Source of the DNA: Bdellovibrionales bacterium
Lineage (GTDB): Bacteria > Bdellovibrionota > Bacteriovoracia > Bacteriovoracales > Bacteriovoracaceae
Reading direction: 5' to 3'
Assembly (NCBI GenBank): GCA_005791855.1
Contig: SXUH01000339.1
Location: 1-13,902, forward strand
Length of the DNA: 13,902 bases
Shown: in pieces, positions 6,984-12,064 of the stretch
Position numbering within the stretch: the stretch's first letter is position 1
Layout of the letters: the number at the start of each line of letters is the position of its first letter
The notes under the pieces: generated by a model
What the model was told of the DNA's origin: nothing
Databases searched by the model: none
Seen by the model: the letters and a program-made list of their open reading frames with translations, nothing else
Position numbers and translations under genes: made by a program

Positions 6984-9369
6984 CGGTGAGCTCGCTTTTC
7001 ACGCAGACCTTCGTGAGTTCGCAGAAGAGACAGTTCGCGGGCTTCCGGGGAACCGCCGGGAAGGCCCGCTCCTCGGCGATGGCGGCGGAGAGCTCGGTGA
7101 GCTTCCGGTCCGCGGCCCGGAAGAGCTCGGCGAACTCGGGCTTGAAGAGCTTGAGCCGGCAGAGCTTCTCTTCCTTCAGGCTCAGGTAGGGGCCGTCTTC
7201 GGACATGAGGAGGTTCGACTCGGAGGGGTTATCCAAAACCACGAACCCCAGGACGACGGACCTCGTCTGGAACTCGTCGAGGGTGGCGGCGGCGGCCTTC
7301 GCGTACGCCCAGAGCTGGAGGCTCTCCAGCTCCTCGATCTCCTTGAAGGACGACGCGGAGGCTGCGGTGGACTTGAAGTCCAGGAGGAAGAGGTACTTCT
7401 CGCAGGTCCCGATGCAGTCGATCTTCCCGGTGAGGCGGTAGTCCCCGGTGATGGAGAACTCCCGCTCGATCGTCCAGCGCACCGGCAGCCCGACGGCGCC
7501 GGCGAGGCGCTCGAGGAAGAGGATCCCGTTCCGCGCGCGGTGGTTGAACACCAGCTGCCGCTGGAGGTAGGTCTCCCGGGGCAGGGCCAGGTGGTTCTTC
7601 TCGATGTGGTCGTCCATGATCCTCGCCGTGAGCGCCTCGAGGTCCTCGGGCTTCGCCGCCTCCTTGAAGTACCGCTCGATGATCTGGTGGATGATGATCC
7701 CGGAGAGGAGGTGGTCGAAGTCTTTCTTCAGGGCCATGCTCGGGAAGATCTTCTCGACGTAGGTGAAGTAGAACTTCCGCGGGCAGTCCACGAAGGCCTG
7801 GAACTTACTGGCGGAGAGGGATCCGGCGAAGGGTTTCTTCGGGAGGTGCCGCAGGTGATCCACGAGCTTCTTCCCGTCGCCGGGCCGGGCTGCGCTGATC
7901 CTCGTGAGGTCGATCCCCGTGAGGAGCCGCTTCCAGATGAGGCTGTGCTTGAGGGTCGCCTCCGACATGAGGACGGTCACCTCGGCTTCGGAGAAGAGCT
8001 CGGAGAACTCCCACTGCTTGAAGAGGAGTTCGAGCTCGTTCCTCTTGAGGGGGCCGAGGGCGCCGAGGGCCTTCTGGATGCTCTCGGTGTAGTTCTGGCC
8101 GAGGGACTGGATCTCTTCGAACCGGTCGTCGACGCAGAGGATGACGGGCCGGTCCCGCTTCACGTCCTCCAGCGAGGCCATGTCCTTGAGGTCGATGGTG
8201 AAGGAGGCGGAGGACATGGGCACGAACGAGGTCCGCGGTTGGTTGAGGGTCACGACCTCGAAGAGGAGCTTCAGGAAGAACTGGTCGATCCGGATCTCCT
8301 CGTCGGTCAGGTCCCGGATGAGCCCCAGGGCATCCTGGTAGAGCTGGATCGCCTTGAGCATCTTGAAGGCCGGGGTCTCCCCGGCGCCCCCGGTGAGGCA
8401 CGCCGCCTTCTTCCGGCGGAGGAACTCTTCGAGCTGGAGGTAGGTCGCGGAACCCTCGAGGCTCTCCTTCAGCTCCCGGGCGAGGGCCCGGACCTCTTTG
8501 CCAACGAGGTCGTGGGGAATCTTGTAGCTCACCTTGGTGGACGGGATGATGTCGAGGTGGAGGGCCGAGAGCTTGGCCACGCCGAGGACGACCTGGTCGC
8601 CGTCCTTCAGGAGGTCCCGGAGGTGCTTCGAGATCTCCCGCGAGTTGATGGTGATCCAGCGGGCGCGGGGCCGGACCTCGAGCGCCGGGAGGTCGACCTC
8701 ATCCACCCGGTGCTCCTTGAGCCAGCTGAGCCAGTCGGAGCGCCGGAGTTTTTCCTTCAGGGCGAGCGGGAAAGGGATGAGGACCTTGTAGCGGATGGCC
8801 AGTGCCTTCAGGAGATCCACCTGCTGACCGTTGAGGTGCTGGAACCCCCAGAACACGAAGGTCTTCTTGAGCGAAGCCTCTTCCTCCCCGGACCGGAGGG
8901 CCTCGGCGATCTTCTCGTAGGCCCCGTGTTCGTCCAGGTAGCCCGTGACCTCGAGGAGCTTCCAGAAGAGACCCACGGCCCGGGCGATCTCCGGCGGCTG
9001 GTCCTCGATGACCGAGGCGAGCGCCTCCTGGTCGAGGGTGAAGCTCCGGAGGTCGGAGAAGAGGTTGTAGGCCTGGAGGAACTGCTCGAAGCCCAGGTTC
9101 GGGACGTACTTGTTCTTGAGGATGCCGAAGATCAGGAGGAGGTCGGCCTTCCGTTTCACCGCGGGCCTCTCCTCCCCGGTCCAGAGGAGGTCGATGAGGT
9201 CGGAGGTGAACTTCGCGATGGTGATCACGTCGGCCTTGGTGGTCTTGAGCTCCGACCGAAGGCCGTCGGCCTTCACCGGGCTGGGAGCGATGAAAGTTAT
9301 CTCCCCGGGATGGGTTTCAATCTCCGCGAGGAATTGATTCTTTTGGGAGAAATAAACTATCTGCATCAT
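6976..9369 (-). CDS. addB: AddB-like PD-(D/E)XK nuclease subunit, helicase part degenerate
   Basis: 797 aa, shorter than Bacillus AddB. The N-terminus reads TFIAPSPVKADGLRSEL where active AddB proteins have a GxxGxGKS ATP-binding loop, so I see no Walker A and expect an inactive motor. Reduced, motor-less AddB subunits also occur in epsilonproteobacteria. The C-terminal nuclease is intact: Asp651 in GKID, Asp664 and Lys666 in LLDFKST, and the LESLQLWAYA helix. Cys529 (VDCPRKFYF) with Cys780, Cys783 and Cys789 (NCLFCELTKVC) forms the iron-sulfur frame as in AddB and Cas4 nucleases. Its job is the second strand cutter, probably with scanning for a recombination hotspot by the dead helicase fold. 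It is the promoter-proximal gene of the addBA pair. Two adjacent ATGs (9369 and 9366) are possible starts. Neither has a Shine-Dalgarno, and the predicted promoter lies so close that the mRNA may be nearly leaderless. Confidence 0.85.
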   Translation of the reverse strand: MMQIVYFSQKNQFLAEIETHPGEITFIAPSPVKADGLRSELKTTKADVITIAKFTSDLIDLLWTGEERPAVKRKADLLLIFGILKNKYVPNLGFEQFLQAYNLFSDLRSFTLDQEALASVIEDQPPEIARAVGLFWKLLEVTGYLDEHGAYEKIAEALRSGEEEASLKKTFVFWGFQHLNGQQVDLLKALAIRYKVLIPFPLALKEKLRRSDWLSWLKEHRVDEVDLPALEVRPRARWITINSREISKHLRDLLKDGDQVVLGVAKLSALHLDIIPSTKVSYKIPHDLVGKEVRALARELKESLEGSATYLQLEEFLRRKKAACLTGGAGETPAFKMLKAIQLYQDALGLIRDLTDEEIRIDQFFLKLLFEVVTLNQPRTSFVPMSSASFTIDLKDMASLEDVKRDRPVILCVDDRFEEIQSLGQNYTESIQKALGALGPLKRNELELLFKQWEFSELFSEAEVTVLMSEATLKHSLIWKRLLTGIDLTRISAARPGDGKKLVDHLRHLPKKPFAGSLSASKFQAFVDCPRKFYFTYVEKIFPSMALKKDFDHLLSGIIIHQIIERYFKEAAKPEDLEALTARIMDDHIEKNHLALPRETYLQRQLVFNHRARNGILFLERLAGAVGLPVRWTIEREFSITGDYRLTGKIDCIGTCEKYLFLLDFKSTAASASSFKEIEELESLQLWAYAKAAAATLDEFQTRSVVLGFVVLDNPSESNLLMSEDGPYLSLKEEKLCRLKLFKPEFAELFRAADRKLTELSAAIAEERAFPAVPRKPANCLFCELTKVCVKSELTDV

Positions 9370-9379
9370 GATTTTTCTG

Positions 9380-9408
9380 ATTCTACTCGCCCGGAACTGC
9401 TTTATGAA
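9380..9408 (-). promoter_or_regulatory. Predicted addB-addA promoter
   Basis: Minus strand: -35 TTCATA at 9408-9403 (4 of 6), a 17-bp spacer, and -10 TAGAAT at 9385-9380 (5 of 6). The expected start point, near 9373, is only about 4 nt before the addB ATG at 9369, which would explain the absence of a ribosome binding site. This is a pattern match by eye; a start elsewhere is possible. Confidence 0.4.
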
Positions 9409-9417
9409 TGAGAAAGA

Positions 9418-9446
9418 TTAACAAAAAAGGCAGAGTGGGCTATAAC
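9418..9446 (+). promoter_or_regulatory. Predicted hslO promoter, near-consensus sigma70-type
   Basis: -35 TTAACA at 9418-9423 (5 of 6), a 17-bp spacer, and -10 TATAAC at 9441-9446 (5 of 6). The predicted start point, near 9453, is about 17 nt before the hslO ATG and just upstream of its AAGGAG ribosome site. This is the best-matching promoter in the window. Its -35 lies 9 bp from the -35 of the opposing addB promoter, so the two are back to back. Confidence 0.6.
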
Positions 9447-9469
9447 GGTCCAATCCCCAAGGAGTTCCC

Positions 9470-10306
9470 ATGCTGGCCGCCAGTCGCCTCTACAGCTTCC
9501 TCGATCACAAGAACGGATTCAACCTCCACTTCCTCGAGGGGCAGAAGCTAATACATGACCTCGCCGTTTTGCATCCGATCACGGGCTCGGGCTTCGCCTA
9601 CTTCCGCGACACCTTCCTGGGCCTCCTCCCCATCGTCTTCTTCCTAAAACCTGGAGAATCGCTTGGTCTTTACATCGACTCCGAGGAGCCCTACTTCCGC
9701 CTGAAGATCGAGACCAACAGCGCGGGCCACACCCGCTCGCTCCTCTTACCGGAAGATTTTAGTCTGTTTCCCATGAAGATCTCCGGGAAGATCCGGATCA
9801 CGAAGATCTTCCCGGGGACGAAGGCGCCGTACACCTCGGTCCTCGAGCTCAAGGACGTGAGCACCAAGGAGGTCATCAACAAGGTCCTCGCCGAGTCCTA
9901 CCAGACCAACAGCGAGGTCCTCGTCGGAGAGGTGAGCGACCAGTCCATCATGGTCACCAAGCTCCCGCCGGTGAACGTCAACTCCCACCTCGACGAGACC
10001 CAGTCCCGGAAGGACTTCGTGAAGCGCCACCAGACCTTCTTCCACGACGTCTTCGAGGCCGCGACCGACGACATCGAGAAGATCGTGAAGCTCTTCGAAG
10101 ACCGGGGCTACGCCTACCTCGGCAGCCGGCAGATCAACTTCTTCTGCCCGTGCACCAAGGAGCGCATGATCCTCAACCTCAAGGGCCTCTACTCCATCGA
10201 CCTCGAGGAGCTCTTCAAGCAGGAGAAGACGGTGGAGATCACCTGCGACTACTGTCGGAAGCACTACTCGATCACCCGCGAGGAGATGAACCAGGGCGGG
10301 GCCTAG
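9470..10306 (+). CDS. hslO: Hsp33 redox-regulated molecular chaperone
   Basis: 278 aa, close to the usual length of about 290. Hsp33 is a cytoplasmic holdase switched on by oxidation: four C-terminal cysteines bind zinc in the reduced state, and disulfide formation releases the zinc and unfolds the linker. The cysteines are Cys226 and Cys228 (FCPCTKER) and Cys259 and Cys262 (TCDYC). The CxC to CxxC spacing of 31 residues matches what I recall for the E. coli protein. The N-terminal two-thirds fits the Hsp33 core fold (GQKLIHDLAVLHPITGSG, then a variable-length region, then PPVNVNS). The start at 9470 is set by AAGGAG at 9459-9464, 5 nt upstream. The gene is transcribed alone, divergently from addB-addA and convergently with the lipoprotein gene, whose stop lies 7 bp beyond. 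HslO is normally an oxidative-heat-stress protein, which sits plausibly beside a DNA-repair operon, though a functional link is only inferred. Confidence 0.9.
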   Translation: MLAASRLYSFLDHKNGFNLHFLEGQKLIHDLAVLHPITGSGFAYFRDTFLGLLPIVFFLKPGESLGLYIDSEEPYFRLKIETNSAGHTRSLLLPEDFSLFPMKISGKIRITKIFPGTKAPYTSVLELKDVSTKEVINKVLAESYQTNSEVLVGEVSDQSIMVTKLPPVNVNSHLDETQSRKDFVKRHQTFFHDVFEAATDDIEKIVKLFEDRGYAYLGSRQINFFCPCTKERMILNLKGLYSIDLEELFKQEKTVEITCDYCRKHYSITREEMNQGGA

Positions 10307-10313
10307 GCTTCCC

Positions 10314-11330
10314 CTACTTCTTGAACGGATTGATGATCTTCAGCTCCAGCCCCTGCTCCTTGGGCCCGCTCAGGATCCGGTCGAAGACCTGCGAGTCGTC
10401 GTAGAGCCCGCAGAAGTTCTCGGCGCGGGAGCCGTTGGCGAGGACCAGGTTGGTGAGCTTCGTCCGCTTCACCTGGACGTTCTTGCTGCCCTTGTCGTAG
10501 TCGTACCAGGACTTGCCCTGGTCGGGCATGTCCACGAACTTCGACTCGCCGGTGGTGAGGAGGACGAGGAAGTCGTTGGACTCGCGGGAGAGCTTGAGGG
10601 CGTCGGCGTAGGTCCGCTCCAGGTCCATGAGGATCTCCCGGGCGCGGGAGAAGTCCTTCTTCTCGAGCGCGGCCAGGTAGGAGAAGTCGCGGATGATGAG
10701 GAGGTTCCGGCCCGACGAGCGGCGGAGCTTCTGGTAGACGGAGTGGAAGTTCTCCTGCAGGGTCGAGGTGCAGTGGGTGTCCGCGCAGGTGCGGTCGTAG
10801 AGAAGCTGATTCGCCCGGGCGGGTACTCCCTCGCTGTAGTGGAAGGTCTGGGCGTCCTTCGGGGGCGTGCTGCGGATCCAGAAGTAGAGGTAGCTCAGGA
10901 AGACCAGGCCCTTCTCGCCGCACTGGTTGAGCGAGCTCAGGCTCTGCTCCTTGCCGGGCCCGTTCTCGAGGATCCCCGTCTGGTAGCCGTTGTCTCGGAT
11001 GTAGCTCCAGATCGGCTTGTGTTCGGAGTCCACGCAGCTCTGGCTGATGTTCTTCTTCCCGGTGATCTGCGAGAGGAAGGTCGACTCGGCGTCGTTGCGG
11101 AGCTGGTAGAAGTTGTAGTTCCAGGTGGAGCCCAGGCAGATGCTCTGCTCGAAGGAGGTCTTCGTCTCCCCGGACTTCTGGAACCGGAGCATGGAGAGCT
11201 GCTCGAGCTCGAAGCCCGCGACCTGGAACCAGATGATCTTCGTCGGGAGGATCCCGAACTGGTGCTTCCGGAGGTTCAGGCTCGTTACCTGAGCGCAGCC
11301 CAGGAGTACTAGGAAAGCCAGCCACTTCAT
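10314..11330 (-). CDS. Lipoprotein resembling a degenerate alkaline phosphatase/sulfatase-superfamily protein
   Basis: 338 aa. The start at 11330 has AAGGAG 7 nt upstream and yields MKWLAFLVLLGCAQ, a short lipoprotein signal with lipobox LLGC (Cys12). The +2 residue is Gln rather than Asp, compatible with the outer membrane. The open frame extends to 11768, but that part is antisense-like, proline/arginine-rich shadow. The body has phosphatase/sulfatase-like landmarks: strand KIIWFQVAGF (31-40), AESTFLSQITG (81-91), YIRDNGYQTGI (110-120) and DFLVLLTTGESK (about 251-264). The first metal Asp is replaced by Gln/Val and the DHG-type motif by TGE, so it may be a non-catalytic relative. Six further cysteines (for example 65, 99 and 307) could form three disulfides, fitting an exported protein. 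It overlaps the upstream membrane-protein gene by 4 bp (ATGA), implying coupled translation and a shared job. Family placement is uncertain; otherwise call it a hypothetical lipoprotein. Confidence 0.72.
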   Translation of the reverse strand: MKWLAFLVLLGCAQVTSLNLRKHQFGILPTKIIWFQVAGFELEQLSMLRFQKSGETKTSFEQSICLGSTWNYNFYQLRNDAESTFLSQITGKKNISQSCVDSEHKPIWSYIRDNGYQTGILENGPGKEQSLSSLNQCGEKGLVFLSYLYFWIRSTPPKDAQTFHYSEGVPARANQLLYDRTCADTHCTSTLQENFHSVYQKLRRSSGRNLLIIRDFSYLAALEKKDFSRAREILMDLERTYADALKLSRESNDFLVLLTTGESKFVDMPDQGKSWYDYDKGSKNVQVKRTKLTNLVLANGSRAENFCGLYDDSQVFDRILSGPKEQGLELKIINPFKK

Positions 11331-11959
11331 CTTCTCACTCCTTGCTCGCTCGGAGCCCGGTCCTCGATCAGGGCGGAGACGGCGAACGCTTGTTGGAAAA
11401 CGTAAAAGTAAAACAGCGCGAGGAAGAGGAAGAGCTCCCCGACCACGTACCCCCAGTAGACGTTGAGGAAACGGAACGCGCCGAAGACCAGGAGGGAGCC
11501 GGTCATCTTGAGGTAGGTCCGCTTCTGGTACCGGGCCTTGTCTTTTGATACTAGGAGGAATAAACACCCCGCACCAATGGTCGCGGTGAAGAACACCGTG
11601 TCCTTGGTGGGAAATAGTCCGAAGCAAATAAGGGCGGAGAAGATCGGTAGCCTCGAGACGATCTTCTGCTGGATCCGGCTGAACTGGCTGATCGACGAGA
11701 TCACCTGGAACAAGAGACCCGCGCCGGCGATGACCATGGGGAAGAGGCTCCACTTCATGTAGAACCACGGGCTCAGGAACCCCAGTCCGGTCAGGGCCTT
11801 CATTCCGAAGAAGGCGGTCGCGCTGAGACTCACGAGGTAGGAGATGGAGCGGACGGGATGGTTTGGTAGCCCAAACTGGATCACGAGCTTTAAAAACAAA
11901 GCTGCGGAATAAAGGGCCAGGCCAACGTTTATCCAGGTAAGGAAAGAGCTATCCATCAT
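11327..11959 (-). CDS. Polytopic inner-membrane protein, function unknown
   Basis: 210 aa if started at ATG 11959 (MMDSSFLTW). A GTG at 11968 and an ATG at 11956 are alternatives, and none has a strong ribosome site. The protein is almost all membrane: segments around WINVGLALYSAALFLKLVI, ISYLVSLSATAFFGM, LFPMVIAGAGLLFQV, IFSALICFGLF, VFFTATIGAGCLFLLV, MTGSLLVFGAFRFL and GELFLFLALFYFYVFQQAF give about six or seven helices, with basic loops between (QKKR-rich after the fifth). I recognise no transporter or enzyme motif. It is transcribed divergently from the EtfD-like gene and ends by a 4-bp ATGA overlap with the lipoprotein gene. The two may act together at the envelope. Base composition is less GC-rich than in the other genes, with more A/T-ending codons (ATA, AAA, TTT), suggesting low expression or weaker codon selection. 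Confidence 0.8.
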   Translation of the reverse strand: MMDSSFLTWINVGLALYSAALFLKLVIQFGLPNHPVRSISYLVSLSATAFFGMKALTGLGFLSPWFYMKWSLFPMVIAGAGLLFQVISSISQFSRIQQKIVSRLPIFSALICFGLFPTKDTVFFTATIGAGCLFLLVSKDKARYQKRTYLKMTGSLLVFGAFRFLNVYWGYVVGELFLFLALFYFYVFQQAFAVSALIEDRAPSEQGVRR

Positions 11960-11988
11960 GCCATCCACTAGAATAAAATATTGGTCTG

Positions 11989-12017
11989 ATTATAAACATT
12001 TGCCGGTCAAATGTCCT
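11989..12017 (-). promoter_or_regulatory. Predicted promoter for the membrane protein/lipoprotein pair
   Basis: Minus strand: -10 TATAAT (exact consensus) at 11994-11989, a 17-bp spacer, and -35 AGGACA at 12017-12012 (4 of 6). The expected start, near 11982, leaves a leader of about 23 nt to ATG 11959. The -35 lies inside the palindrome array at 11997-12039, so a protein bound there would block this promoter. By-eye match. Confidence 0.5.
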
Positions 12018-12039
12018 AAGACATTTAGCCGCTTAAATG
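11997..12039. repeat. Array of overlapping inverted repeats, probable operator
   Basis: Four half-sites alternate in orientation at steps of 12, 13 and 13 bp: CATTT (11997), AAATG (12009), CATTT (12022) and AAATG (12035). They build three perfect dyads: CATTTG-5-CAAATG (11997-12013), AAATGTC-4-GACATTT (12009-12026) and CATTTA-6-TAAATG (12022-12039). The array fills the divergent spacer and covers the -35 of the leftward promoter. It also lies directly upstream of the ribosome site of the EtfD-like gene. It looks like a transcription-factor operator; the regulator is unknown. In the rightward transcript it could alternatively form hairpins. No poly-T follows, so it is not a terminator. Confidence 0.6.
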
Positions 12040-12064
12040 ATTCGCCGCAAAGTTAGGAGGCCAG

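Noticed and set aside
6877..9411. 844-codon plus-strand ORF opposite addB
   Set aside because: Glu/Leu/Val/Gly-rich low-complexity translation without motifs; the opposite strand encodes a clear nuclease. It is a shadow caused by G/C-ending codons.
10314..11768. 484-codon version of the lipoprotein starting far upstream
   Set aside because: The first 146 codons overlap the membrane-protein gene in another frame and look like shadow sequence; the internal ATG at 11330 has AAGGAG and a lipoprotein signal.
11997..12039. Possible NsrR site or transcription terminator
   Set aside because: NsrR-type sites have AAATGCATTT-like cores with almost no spacer, unlike the 4-6 bp centres here; no T tract follows, so it is not an intrinsic terminator.
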